A stretch of 64,000 bases of DNA. Source: Oreohelix idahoensis (lineage: Eukaryota > Mollusca > Gastropoda > Stylommatophora > Oreohelicidae). Positions 45,567 through 57,539 of the stretch are shown piece after piece. The notes under the pieces were generated by a model. That model saw only the letters and a program-made list of their open reading frames with translations, was not told the DNA's origin and did no database searches. The DNA is taken from NCBI GenBank assembly GCA_024509875.1, contig JAMPIV010021230.1, positions 267,673 to 331,672 of the forward strand, in the 5' to 3' direction. The position numbers were made by a program, and so were the translations under genes. Each line of letters starts with the position of its first letter. Position 1 is the stretch's first letter.

Positions 45567-46683
45567 TTGGAAAGGTAAGGCTTGCAATGATGCAACGCGA
45601 GTCAGCAGATGACGTGGTTAAGTCCATTCAGCCCACAGAATGGAAGAAGCTGTTGATGCTGCCCAAGAGTCGCTCAAACTGAGGGAGGTAATCGGATACA
45701 CACAAACGAATAGATGGGGATTTGGTCATGGAGACATCCGCTGGTGGTCCAAGGCATCAAGCAGGGAGCGCAGAGACATGGTAGTTCAGGAGATAAGAGG
45801 AGCTGAGAATGATAAGAGGTTGCAAAAAGCAGTGCAGCAAGCCCAACAAGGCCAATGGACTACATAGGAAGGAGCCCTTCAAACGTCCTTCACATGGAAT
45901 GATATATGGCATATGGTACCTCTTAGGCTCAGCTTCATTATTAGATCAATGTATGACCTCCTGCCATCGGTCACAAACCTTGTGAGATGGGGAAAGTCGG
46001 ATGATGAGCGGTGCCCCCAGTGCCATGAGAGGCCGACCCTTGAACACGTGCTCTCAGCTTCCAATGTGTCATTAGGGCAAGGGCGATACATATGGCGCCA
46101 CAAAAAAGTGCTAAATGAGCTGGCTGCGGCAATAGATCTGGCAAGGATGAAAGCGAATAGCAATGTCAGGCCAAACACCGCAAACACATACTTTCTGAGA
46201 GCAGGAAAGTCAGCACACCCCAAACCGAGTAAAGCAGGTAGCAGTGTACCATCTCTCCTTGACTGTGCAAATGACTGGGAGATAGCGGTAGACCTACCTG
46301 GACGAGGGGCATATCCAGAGAGTATCAGGAAATCTAGTAGACGGCCGGATATAGTGCTGCATTCTTCATCATCGCACCAGGTTATATTGATTGAACTGAC
46401 CGTGCCATTTGAATCCAGATTGGAAGAGCAGCATTTGTTCAAAGCGGCAAAGTATAGTGATCTGGCCGCGGATCTGAGACACGATGGGTTCACTGCAAGG
46501 GTCATGGCTGTTGAGGTGGGTGCAAGAGGGCTCGTGGCTGCATCAGTGTATGATTTATTGAAACTGTTGGGGCTGAGGGGACAGTTGAGAACAAGGGCAC
46601 TGAAGAGACTTAGTGAAACTACGGAAAAAGCATCATGCTGGCTGTGGAACAACCGCAATGGGCTATGGAACTCGGGACAGTAA
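45567..46683 (+). pseudogene. R2/NeSL-type LINE C-terminal end with RLE domain
   Basis: The plus-strand frame opens near 45567 and contains RESADDVVKSIQPTEWKKL and VIGYTQTNRWGFG. A TAG at 45865-45867 interrupts it, and the same frame continues to 46681. Beyond the stop come CPQCHERPTLEHVLSASN (a C-x2-C...H zinc motif with the last cysteine replaced) and YIWRHKKVLNELA. The restriction-like endonuclease follows: RRPDIVLHSSSSHQVILIE with PD...E, LTVPFESRLEEQHLFKAAKY with E and K, then MAVEVGARGLVAASVYDLL. This RLE at the C-terminus marks R2/NeSL-group LINEs rather than APE LINEs. The frame is otherwise intact. RT is absent (5' truncation). Confidence 0.88.
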
Positions 46684-46777
46684 ACTCTATCCCCACCTGC
46701 GTTACAGGAAAGTGGACAATTTTTCTAAGGCCGCAATACATTGAGTTTTTCTTTGTATTGGTGAAACGACAGTGGCT
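46684..46777. other. Spacer between R2-type and LINE-C copies
   Basis: Short unassigned sequence, likely the 3' end of the R2-type element, followed by the LINE-C target site. Confidence 0.4.
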
Positions 46778-46789
46778 TACATGCAACAC

Positions 46790-49568
46790 TTACTTACTTA
46801 GTCGTTCCCCTTCTACCGTGAGGTTTGGAAGAGAGAGCGCCAGACTATCCTATCGGCTGTCTTTCTCCTGGCCTTGTTCATTCTAGTCCTCGGGCCTTCA
46901 AAGATTGTCTAATGTTGTCCTCCCAGCGGACTCTGGGTCGTCCTGGGGGTCTGGATCCCTGGCTCTTTGTTTCCCATGCTTGTCGTGGTAGCCGATCTTC
47001 TCCCATTCTGCAGACATGGACAAACCATCTTAGTTGGCACTGTTCTACTTGGGTCTGCAGCGGGTGGGATTTTAGGCCTTGACGTATCGTCTGGTTGCGG
47101 ACCATGTCTCTTCTTGTTACTTCAACCACCTTCCTCAGATACCTCATTTCTGAGGTTTGGGTCTGGCTTTTGTGGGTTGTAGTCATTGCCCATGACTCGC
47201 ATCCATATGTCAAGACTGGGACATAGGTGGAGAGGTATACAGCCATCTTCGTTTTCTTACCAACCTCTCTCTTGCTGAGGAATCCTCGATTTATGGCCTG
47301 AAAAAGTCTCCCAGCTGCTGCTTTTCGAGTGGCCAACTCTTCTTTGATGCCTCCCTTTCGGTCTATAATAGCTCCGAGATATTTAAAGTGGTCGACCTGC
47401 TCCATGACCTGTTCTCCTAGCTTAATCTGATGTCTTTTTTCTTCTCGTGATATCACCATGGATTTTGTTTTAGAGCTGCTTATGACCATCCCTCTCTTCT
47501 CCAGCTCTTCCTTCCAGACTTGCAGGTTGGATTGGAGATGTGCTTCTGATCTAGCAATCAGGGCAACATCATCAGCAGATGCCAGCTCTGAAATACATAC
47601 CTGTCTCATCTTCCAGTACCCCACTGAATGCTTTCTTGTTCTCTTCTTACACGCCTTGATGACATCGTCCATGAGGAGTATAAAAAGATAAGGTGACAGG
47701 ATATAACCTTGTCTTACACCAGTGGTGGTCCTGAACTCTTCTGACTTATGGTTTGCTGTCCTCACATAATTTCTGCAAGACTTGTAGAAGCTCGGTATAG
47801 CATGAATCAGAGGTGCTGGAATGTTCTTCCTTGGCAAACAGTCCCAAAGTTTGCTCCAGGGGACCCTGTCAAACGCCTTTTCCAGATCTATGAAACAAAG
47901 ATGGATCTCACTCTTATACTCAAGAGCCTTTTCACTCAGCTGTCTGAGTGTGAAGATTACGGCTTCGGTTTGCTCGGAATCCGCACTGGACTTCATCCAA
48001 TTGTGGCTCAGCTAGGCGTCGGAGTCTCTGCTCAAGGATTCTAGAGTAGATTTTACCAGGGACACTGAGAAGGGATATGCCTCTGTGGTTTCCACATTGT
48101 CGATTGTCACCTTTTTTTAAAACTGGTGTTATGGTGGAAATCTCCCAATCCTTTGGTATGGTCTTGTTGCACCACGCTGCCTGTAGGACCCTTAAGAGTA
48201 ATAGGTCACCTGATGCTCCCACGTACTTAACCATTTCTGGTGTTATACCATCATGCCCTACTGCTTTGCCCATCTTGATTTTCTCCAGTGCTGCCTTCAG
48301 TTCTTCCATCTTTGTCATCGTCATCACCATTGGTTTCCTCTTCTGTGCTAGTGGTTATCATTTCTGATGCTTGACCATGCTCACCATCAGAATTTCTGAG
48401 AAATATTCTTTCCATCTTTCCATTACTTCCTTCGGGGCAGTAAGCAATTTGCCTTGCTTGTCCTTTATAAATTTGAGAGGGCACTGTTTTTCCTTCCTCG
48501 TGTTCTTTAGGGTCTTATAGAACAATTTCTGGTTTTCTTGCGCATCTTTCTCTAGCTTTTCTCCAAACTCTTCCCAGGACTTCTGTTTTGCTGCTAGCAC
48601 CTTGTTCTTTGCTTCTGTTCTGAGTGTCACATATTCTCTATATTTCTCTATTTGTCCGTTTGTGTTTTTAGCTCCTAAGTATTGTTTCCATGCCATTTTC
48701 TTCTCTCTTATTTTCTCTTTGACTTTCTCTGTCCACCAAGGTGTCCTCTTTCTCTTGTTCCAAAGTCGGACTTCACCATATGCTTCTGCAGCAGCTGTCT
48801 TTATGATGTCCTTGAATTTAAGCCAGAGGGTTTCCAAGTCATCAGGTTGTTCTTCTGTGTTTCTCACCGCTGTAGCAATAAACCCCTGATATCTGGTCTT
48901 AATTTCTGGCTCTCTCAGCGTGTAGGTCTTAATGCTCATTTCTCCCGTTTGTTTACTTGGTGTCTTGCGTGATGTTGGGCAGTTCCTAGGCTGAGCAACT
49001 CTTTCAGTTGTTCTTTTGATTGTAAGCAGGTAGTGATCACTTCCAATCTCTGGCCTCCTCCAGACTCTAGCATCACGGACATATTTGAATGAGCTCCTCC
49101 TAACAAAGGCCTAGTCGATCACTGGCTTCTCATTCTTTGTTAGTTCACATCTAGTGTATGCATGAATGCGCTTATGGGGGAACTTTGTGTTTGTGATGAT
49201 CAGATTCTGCTCACTGCAGAATCTAAGGAGTCGCTTTCCATTGTCATTGAGAGTATCTTCTCCATATCTTCCGATAACTCCACCCCATCTAGCATGGTCA
49301 TTTCCAACTCTGGCATTGAAATCTACGAGCATGATAATTTCATCTAGGCAGTCATCCACTGTCCTTTGAAGCAGCTCGAAGAATTCCTCCTTGACCTCTG
49401 CTCTCTCATCCTCATTTGGCCCATACATTATGACCAGGCTGACTATGGTTTTTCCTTCTTTTAGTTTTACAACCATAATGCGCTCCGAGACAAAGTTCCA
49501 TCCCTTGATACTATCTTTCTGGTTTTTGGCTACAATGCAACCCACACCCCCTTTAGCACTTTCAGATG
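46790..49568 (-). mobile_element. LINE-C, 2.8-kb copy with 12-bp target duplication
   Basis: Bounded by TACATGCAACAC at 46778-46789 and 49569-49580. On the minus strand it starts within the endonuclease and ends CGACTAAGTAAGTAAG, a (TAAG)n tail. The same tail closes the copies at 55004-55777 and 59866-60190. Confidence 0.92.
46880..49568 (-). pseudogene. LINE-C endonuclease and reverse transcriptase
   Basis: Read from 49568 downwards: endonuclease C-half with GGVGCIVAKNQKDSIKGWNF, VIMYGPNEDERAEVKEEF, IIMLVDFNARVGNDHARWGG and GKRLLRFCSEQNLIITNTKF. Next is a linker with TPWWTEKVKEKIREKKMAWK and a connecting region. RT has MGKAVGHDGITPEMVKYVG, NHRGISLLSVPGKIYSRILE, CFIDLEKAFDRVPW, TGVRQGYILSPYLF and ELASADDVALIARS. 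The catalytic box is SADD where F/YADD is expected, so one substitution has removed the aromatic residue. The C-terminal blocks are YGCESWAMTT and RWFVHVCRMGEDRLPRQAWE. Several frameshifts and a stop in the endonuclease are present. Confidence 0.88.
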
Positions 49569-49580
49569 TACATGCAACAC

Positions 49581-50029
49581 GCGGAGTATATTATATGAGG
49601 TGTCGGGCGCAAGTAGATTTCAGTTGCTAGTGCGCAGTGGCTTCAAGCCTCGTTGGCTTTGCGCAGGTTGGTCAGTGTCTGTCCCTAGTCGTGGTGTGCT
49701 GTGGCACAATAATTTGTTTTCAACTTAAGGGTTACTTTCACAATTGCCTCCGGCTGGCAGAATTGTGGATTTTAAAGCTGCAACCAAGGTGGACTGGGTT
49801 CACTTTCTACATAAGACAACAGGAGGCGGAGACACTTGGGAGTCATGACCCAGATGGGCCCGCCCACCTTAGAGTGTAAAGGAGAATAAAGGGCCGAAAC
49901 ACTTGTTCGACGGGGTGACCCCTTCTGATGATCAGATTGCCTCCTGTTGTATCGCTCTGTATAGAGTTTCCTATCTTATATACATACACACATATGTATA
50001 TGTATATACATACTGGAATCTAGAGCATC
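49581..50029. other. No gene seen
   Basis: Ordinary sequence with a short TATATACATACACACATATG-type palindrome near 49975-50010, directly before the minisatellites. Confidence 0.4.
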
Positions 50030-50231
50030 GATAAGCAAGAAAATATTTTAGAGTATCGAAAAACAAGAAATATTCTAGGGTATCGATAAACAAGAAAATA
50101 TTCTGGCGTATCGATACACAAATAAATATGCTGGTGTATCAATAAATAAGAAAATATTATGACATATCGATACACAAGTAAATATTCTAGGGTATCGATA
50201 CCCAAGTAAATATTCTGGCGCATCGATAAGA
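50030..50231. repeat. 28-bp minisatellite with ATCGAT core
   Basis: About seven diverged units of the type GTATCGATACACAAGTAAAT followed by ATTCTGG. The palindromic TATCGATA recurs in most units. Frames on the minus strand (YRYARIFS-type repeats) are shadows of the repeat. Confidence 0.85.
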
Positions 50232-51015
50232 CAAACAGCGATATGGAGGAACGAGTGACAGTCAACAGACAGACAAACAGCGAAATGGAGGAACGAGTGA
50301 CAGTCAACAGACAGACAAATATGGAGATGGAGTAAAGGAGTGACAGCCAAAAGACAGATAACAAGAGATGGACGGAACGAGTGACAGTCAAGAGACACAT
50401 AAACAGAACAGATAGACAAACACAAAAGGCAGACAAGTAGAGTGATGGAGGGAACGAGTGACAGTCAACAGACAGACAAAGAGAGAGGTGCATATAACAA
50501 GTGGCACTCGACAGATAGACAAATAAAGAGAATGAGGGAACGAATGACAGAAACAGAGATATGCAGGAAACGAGTCGCAGTCAACAGACAGGCAGATAGA
50601 GAGAATGTGGGAACGAATGACAGTCAACAGACAAAGAAATTTAGAAATGGGTAGACGGATGTGACAGTCAATAGAAAGACAAATAGACATATGAGGGAAC
50701 GAGTGACAGCCAACAAACAGACACATAGAGAGATGGAGAGAACGAGTGACAGTCAACAGACAGATACATAGAGAAATGGAGGGAACGAGGGACAGTCAAC
50801 AGATAGACAAATAAAAAGATGAATGGAACAAGGGACAGTAAAAAACAGACACATAGAGAGATGAGAACGAGGGTCAGTCAACAGATAGACAAATAAAGAG
50901 ATGGAGGAAACAAGTGACAGTCAAGAGACAGAGAGATGCATGGGACGAATGACAGTCAACGGAAAAAAAACAAATAGAGAGATGAAGGGAACAAGTGACA
51001 GTCAACAGACAAATA
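50232..51015. repeat. ~42-bp purine-rich minisatellite
   Basis: About eighteen diverged units of the type GGAACGAGTGACAGTCAACA followed by GACAGACAAATAGAGAGATGGAG. One strand is strongly A/G-rich. Cysteine/serine-rich minus-strand frames are artefacts. It follows the ATCGAT array without a gap. Confidence 0.92.
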
Positions 51016-53066
51016 GAGAGATAGGATATATAAACTTACATGATATCACAACACTATGTAGGTATCATGTGTTCCACTCAAACATTTACACTTTTGAATA
51101 CGACTCAAAATCTTCTCACAATTTCTTCAGAGATCTGCAACAGAAAATAAAACAGTATCAGAATCTCCCTTTTAAATGTACTAGGGGGAATATTATCCTA
51201 TCACACTATACTAAACGTCTTGACTTTACAAACAGAACTATTGAGTTTCGTTAAATTGAATTTTGAATTATTATGTGTTCTTTGAAAATTATAAATTTGG
51301 ATTCTTGTGTTCTAAAAATGGGGAGAAGGGGGGTCCCAAAAAAAAAAATCGTTTATTTTTTCTGTCTAAAATGCTGCACGTTAGCCATGACATCCAACGA
51401 TCATCTTTATAAGTGTTTATTCCCTGTTGCAGACGAAGAGAGACGTGCATACTGCTCTCACACACACCCACACACAAACAAATGGTCATAATTTGAAGAA
51501 AAGAAACACAAGCAAACAATCATGTCAACAAAGATTATTCATTTAATCCTGTCTACTATTGTATTACAAATGTTTAACCTAAAAACGGGTCTTTTAACAA
51601 AAGTTTCGTTTCTTTTTTCATTTGAGTAAAACACTTTTTTGATTAACATTTTAGTTTTGCCTCAATTATGCCAGCGCGCAAAGTACAATGTATGAAACAG
51701 ACAATAATGACTGCGGCAGGTGCAGGGTTTAGGATTATGACAGCTTTTGTCTCAATATAACAAGAGAAGGCAGACCTAGAATGTGACAAATAATATAAAC
51801 ACAATGAGAGGAAAAGGCATTATCGGAACACTGCGTGAAAAATGCAGAAGATGTCTGTGATAACTGTTTTCTTAACACAGCACAAGGAATTTCGTTAACT
51901 TCATCAGTATAACATCCCAACCGAGATTGTCGGCTCCTAGAAAAGAACAGACTGAAAGCGTGGCCTTCATAAACACATTTGAGTGAGAAACTGTACGGCG
52001 ATGAAAAAAAAAACCTGAAGTTGACCGCTATCTTTATGAGAGAAACAGATACAGTTATATGAGAACTATGTAGGACGCCTGGGACAGACCACCAACTTTA
52101 TGAACGAGATGTGGTTATTTGAGAAAGATTTGAGAAGTCTGAGACAGACCGCCAACTTCATGAGGGAAAGAAAATGTGGTTATACTTGTCGCGGAGAAAG
52201 AAGAAAAATAATTTCACCGACACTGTATAATAATTTCACGGAAAAGAAGAGATGCATGTAACTTAATTATCATTTTAATTTCATAAGCAAGTTAATGCTA
52301 TTCTGTAAACTTTAAGTTTTAATGACCCAATCCTGTGTAGCTGTTCGGCAATGTCCATCATTTATATAGAAACATCGCCAAAATAAATCAAAAACATGAA
52401 TTTGTTACGTGTGTTTGCCACACGTGCGTACATTATTTAACAAAAGCTTTAGTTAGTATAGTGCCATGCAAAGAATGGAAACAGTAGAGCGATATATACA
52501 CAAAGCTTCTGTTTGTATGTTTGTTATTTTTATTTACATTTAATTACTTTTTCCAAACAATTTTACTTCTACATTCTCGTTACATTTTTGCAGCGGTCCA
52601 TTGTTCGTATAAAGCCCCGCGGCAGCCGATGTTTTAAATGGTTTGAAAAGCCGGAAGTACCCCAAGCGACCATCAGTTTACATTCACACCAGGTTGCCAC
52701 CAGTTAACGTTTGCCCCAAGTTACCAAAAGCTGCATCTGATGGTGTTGATTCAGCCAGGATTTGAACTTTGATTAAAATATTTCAGAATCCATAGATATT
52801 TCATTGGTCATGCTGGAGTTCGTTTAGCTACCACTCTTATTTTAAAAAAATAATAACATTAAAAAAATGTAAAACCACACAACTCCACGCCCAAACACTA
52901 CGTTTGAAAGAGAACAAATAGCAGACATGGCCAATCAGATCACTTTTTCCCTGGAAGATAGTCTGCATTTCCTGTTCTCTTGTACTTTTAATTCCAGCCA
53001 GATTTTTTTCTTTAGAAGATTAAAGCACAGAGTCACGCATTCAAATTAATTGACCAGTGTTGCAGC
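51016..53066. other. No gene assigned
   Basis: Short frames only, none with motifs. A repeated phrase near 52040-52170 (GAGAGAAACAGATACAGTTA / GAGGGAAAGAAAATGTGGTT with AGACAGACC...CAACTT) suggests a small local duplication. Confidence 0.35.
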
Positions 53067-53270
53067 CTATTTCTTAGTTTTCCGTTTACACTTCGTGCCA
53101 ACACAAGGTTCGACGGCATCTTGGTCTTCTGTCCGGTGTACCCAAAAGTAGTACGCAACAACAAGTAGTGCCGCCAGTAAGATAATCAAGTCATCACATT
53201 CAGTGAAGAAATCTTCAACGATGCCAACGATAACATCTGCTACAGGCGTCCCTCTCCTCGTCTGTTCCAT
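53067..53270 (-). CDS. Candidate small single-pass membrane protein 2
   Basis: A minus-strand frame from ATG 53268-53270: 67 codons, MEQTRRGTPVADVIVGIVED. An acidic segment (FFTECDDL) follows, then a hydrophobic helix (LIILLAALLVVAYYFWV, about residues 28-44), an acidic linker, a cysteine pair (CVGTKC) and a lysine-rich end KRKTKK. The C-terminal basic tail suggests a type of tail-anchored or ER-retained single-pass protein, but that is inference. No known family is recognised. Upstream on the plus strand a LINE-B copy begins at about 53335. See the similar ORF at 41261-41482. Confidence 0.4.
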   Translation of the reverse strand: MEQTRRGTPVADVIVGIVEDFFTECDDLIILLAALLVVAYYFWVHRTEDQDAVEPCVGTKCKRKTKK

Positions 53271-53334
53271 ATCAGGCGGGAAACCTGTGCGTAATAAAGC
53301 TGTAATCTTTAAACCCAGTGTTATAATCGACGAA

Positions 53335-53960
53335 GTCAACCCTATTGTATGGATGTGAAACACGGAGAACAATAAAAACAACAACCAAAACGCTACATAC
53401 TTTCCTAAAAGGTCCTTGCGTGGAATATATGAAGTGAAGTGGTATGACAAGATCGTCAATGTGGAACTGATGACAAGAACCATACAAGTGACAGTGGAAC
53501 AAGACACTGGAGATGGATAGGACACCATACAAGTGACAGTGGAACAAGACACTGGAGATGGATAGGACACCATAAAAGTGACAGTGGAACAAGACACTGG
53601 AGATGGATAGGACACCATACAAGTGCCAGTGAAACAAGACACCGGAGATGGATAGGACACCATACAAGTGCCAGTGAAACAAGACACTGGAGATGGATAG
53701 GACACCATACAAGTGCCAGTGAAATAAGACACTGGAGATTGATAGGACATACACTAAGGAAATCTGGTGATAGCATTACCAAGCAGTTCTTGTTCGTGAA
53801 TCCCCAGGGTAAGAGAGATAGAGGCAGACCAAAGAACACACACAGAGAAGAGAACTGGCGTCAGGCAATAAGGGGATGATGAAGACATAACAGACCTGGA
53901 GCTGATGGCACAAGACAGGGAAGGGAGGCTTATACTCGTTAGGTAGTTGAAAGATGATGA
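53335..53960 (+). pseudogene. LINE-B C-terminal fragment with 45-bp expansion
   Basis: The plus strand starts LLYGCETRRTIKTTTKTLHT and [12 protein letters not shown], then six 45-bp tandem units, then [37 protein letters not shown] and ELMAQDREG. It is a 5'-truncated LINE-B copy. The tandem units sit between the WYDKI and IGHTLRK blocks, the same place as the 50-bp array at 20696-23264. A stop inside each unit (GGATGGATAGG) kills the frame. A (GAT)n run follows at 53957. Confidence 0.85.
53479..53748 (+). repeat. 45-bp minisatellite, six units
   Basis: Units of the type ACCATACAAGTGACAGTGGA followed by ACAAGACACTGGAGATGGATAGGAC. The last 20 bases match the LINE-B coding sequence for W-R-W-I-G-H. 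Units 4-6 share AGTGCCAGTGAAA. Confidence 0.97.
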
Positions 53961-54449
53961 TGATGATGATTATAATAGATTACTGTAAAGATTATATGAT
54001 ATAACTGTCACATTTCAACTTACTATTATGTACTTTAATACTGTTGAGATTTTACAGCAGGACTAATTAATATTCCGAGCTGACCGTTGTTACTTAGTAG
54101 CAGTGTTTCGTCAGGCCATTGGGCTAAGTAACAGGTAAAATGGCAGAATAAATTCAAGTTTTAGCGACCACTTTTATTATTCTAATCAACTGCACTGAAA
54201 TATTGGTGTTTTTTTTTTTAAATATAAATTAATGAACAATATTCATAAGAGAATTTCTTATTAATGATAATGGACCATCCACTTGTATTCTATTCATTTA
54301 AATAAATTGACAGTTTATTTTCTGACATTTGCTGCATTTGGTACAACAACAAAAGTAAAAATTCGTAAACATTGTTTTTTTCTTTGACGTGTTTTATAAT
54401 GTCAAGTCATAATTAAATATATTAGTTTTTTTTCCGCAGAGTAAGGATG
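53961..54449. other. No gene seen
   Basis: AT-rich sequence without recognisable features, apart from T-rich tracts. Confidence 0.4.
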
Positions 54450-54955
54450 TCAGAGTGACTAAGAGGTATTGCGCCCGCCTCTTATTTTAAAGGTAACGGG
54501 TTCGGTTCTCAGTACAGGGCATATATTTGATGGAAATTTAGTTTAGAACCAGTGGGTCCAGTGTCATATCCCCCCCCCCCCCTCCCCCGATCTCCTGGGT
54601 AGTGAGATCGGATGCCTAGCTTTCTCAGACGCGGGCAAAAAAAAAAAACGTAGGAGGTCCTGTGTGCAAATGCGCATGTTGAAAATCCCTAAGCAGTTGG
54701 AAATCGTAAAGAGCAGGCCATACGGCCGCTGCCCTAGAAAAAGTTACAAAATTAGGAAAACCTGCCCGCCACAAACATATTTATACAATGTATGATTCCT
54801 GTATACTAAAATTGGGATCCTCGCCGGTGCTACGGAGTTCATGCACTGTGCTGATATCCTCCTTGTGTGATCTAAGGGAGGAGATCGGAGCACTGATGGC
54901 GTTGTCCGTGTCCAATGAAAATGGTCCTTAACAACCAAAAACCAAAATCGCAGAG
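54450..54955 (+). repeat. Long tRNA-derived SINE (family B), copy 2
   Basis: Head GTCAGAGTGACTAAGAGGTA, B-box GGTTCGGTTC, and a body matching 19148-19623 reversed, with the same ACCAAAAACCAAAA end. A poly-C run (54569-54583) and a poly-A run are local expansions. A LINE-C copy follows 48 bases downstream. Confidence 0.88.
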
Positions 54956-55003
54956 TCAAATTTATCTATACATTAAAAAAAACACGTTGATAAGTTTAAG
55001 CAA

Positions 55004-55777
55004 ATCAGAGGCACATCTCCAATCCAACCTGCAAGTCTGGAAGGAAGAGCTGGAGAAGAGAGGGATGGTCATAAGCAGCTCTAAAACAAAATCCATGGTG
55101 ATATCACGAGAAGAAAGAAGACATCAGATTAAGCTGGGAGAACAGGTCCTGGAGCAGGTCGACCACTTTAAATACCTCGGAGCTATTATAGACCGAAAGG
55201 GAGGCATCAAAGAAGAGTTGGCCACTCGAAAAGCAGCAGCTGGGAGACTTTTTCAGGCCATAAATCGAGGATTCCTCAGCAAGAGAGAGGTTGGCAAGAA
55301 AACGAAGATGGCTGTATACCGCTCCACCTATGTCCCAGTCTTGACATATGGATGCGAGTCATGGGCAATGACTACAACCCATAAAAGCCAGATGCAAACC
55401 TCAGAAATGAGGTATCCGAGGAAGGTGGTTGAAGTAACAAGAAGAGACATGGTCCGCAACCAGACGATACGTCAAGGCCTTACATCCTACCCCTTGCAGA
55501 CCCAAGTAGAACAGTCCCAATTAAGATGGTTTGGCCATGTCTGCAGAATGGGAGAAGATCGGATACCACGACAAGCATGGGAAATAAAGAGCCAAGGATC
55601 CAGACCCCGAGTACGACCCAGAGTCCGCTGGGAGGACAACATTAAACAATCTTTGAAGGACCGAGGACTAGAATGGAACCAGGCCAGGAGGAAGACAGCC
55701 GATAGGATAGTCTGGCGCTCTCTCTTCCAAACCTCTACACCTCACGGTAGAAGAGGAACGACTAAGTAAGTAAGTAA
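55004..55777 (+). mobile_element. LINE-C, 5'-truncated copy with 15-bp duplication
   Basis: Flanked by GATAAGTTTAAGCAA (54989-55003 and 55778-55792), a perfect target duplication. The single open frame runs from SEAHLQSNLQVWKEELEKRG through DHFKYLGAIIDRKGG, YGCESWAMTTTHKSQ and RWFGHVCRMGEDRIPRQAWE to TPHGRRGTTK and a stop. It is followed by CGACTAAGTAAGTAAG. The frame is intact from the truncation point to the stop, indicating a young insertion. The RT catalytic box is upstream of the truncation and so is absent. Confidence 0.95.
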
Positions 55778-55792
55778 GATAAGTTTAAGCAA

Positions 55793-56251
55793 CTAATGTA
55801 AAGCTAACAAGATAATTAGTTATTACTAGAGATGAGCTTAAGCATCAAAACACTCGCTGACCTAGTTGTTTGAAGAAATACGTTGATTTAATCGGCGCTT
55901 AACCATTCACCATCCGACGTCCACCCCTTAAAAATACTAATTATTATTCTCAGTTTATTATCTCCCTTACTTTGAAACCCTAAAGTTAATGGAGTTATTT
56001 ACACCTTATTTTAAATTGTTTTAGCTATGATATAAAATTGGCTGAATCAATGCCGTTCAAAACTTGATATATTAAAATGTGTAAATAAAGTAAGGAATGT
56101 GCATGCAAAGTGTCAGCTCTCTACGATGATTGGAGCACAGCGATTTTGAGCGTCAAACATTGGAGACACGACAAAAATAGAACGCTGAGATGATCTTAAA
56201 GAAAAGTGGTTAAGAATCTTTATTTGGAATCAGATTTATTGTAGCTTTTTT
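55793..56251. other. No gene seen
   Basis: AT-rich sequence with no motifs. Confidence 0.4.
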
Positions 56252-56300
56252 TTTTTTTTGGGGGGGGGGGGGGGGGGGCGGGGGGGGGGGGGGGGGGGGG
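56252..56300. repeat. poly-T/poly-G homopolymer tract
   Basis: About 13 T followed by about 50 G with two single-base interruptions. Confidence 0.95.
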
Positions 56301-56588
56301 TGGTTTCAAGGCCTGTTGGTACTATCTTGATGGGCAGGATATGGCCCACATTCCTTTTATTGAATAGCCCTGCCTTAGAATATTTTAATATGAGATAGCG
56401 TTTGGTGGCGTAATCTAGTAATGTTAATGTTTAACAAGTCAATATTTTATCACTTTGAAAATGTCTGAGGGGTGAAAAACAAAACCCTTCAGTTTACACC
56501 CTAACCCCCATCCCATGTACAATTTGTCATCTGTAGTTTGCGGGGTTCCTGAGGAGAAATAAAAATAATAGGATTACGCCTCCCTAAG
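56301..56588. other. No gene seen
   Basis: Ordinary sequence, no motif. Confidence 0.35.
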
Positions 56589-56752
56589 GCATGTCGTAAA
56601 AGGCGATTAATATGAGGTAGTGCAGGAGGCTGGCAACCTGATGACGTAAAACAGATGACATCAGAAACCACAGCTGAGAGAGCACGTGAATGTTTTGATG
56701 CTGGCTTCCTGTAAGGGTACCTACCGACTGCAGTCATGGCCCTATTCCACAA
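56589..56752 (+). repeat. Dispersed repeat E, copy 2
   Basis: AAGGCATGTCGTAAAAGGCG through GAGCACGTGAATGTTTTGAT and CTGGCTTCCTGTAAGG to a poly-A run. It matches 41697-41866. Confidence 0.72.

Positions 56753-57539
<787 letters not shown>

Noticed and set aside
50020..50756. Cys/Ser-rich minus-strand proteins resembling secreted repeats
   Set aside because: They are frames through the 28-bp and 42-bp minisatellites.
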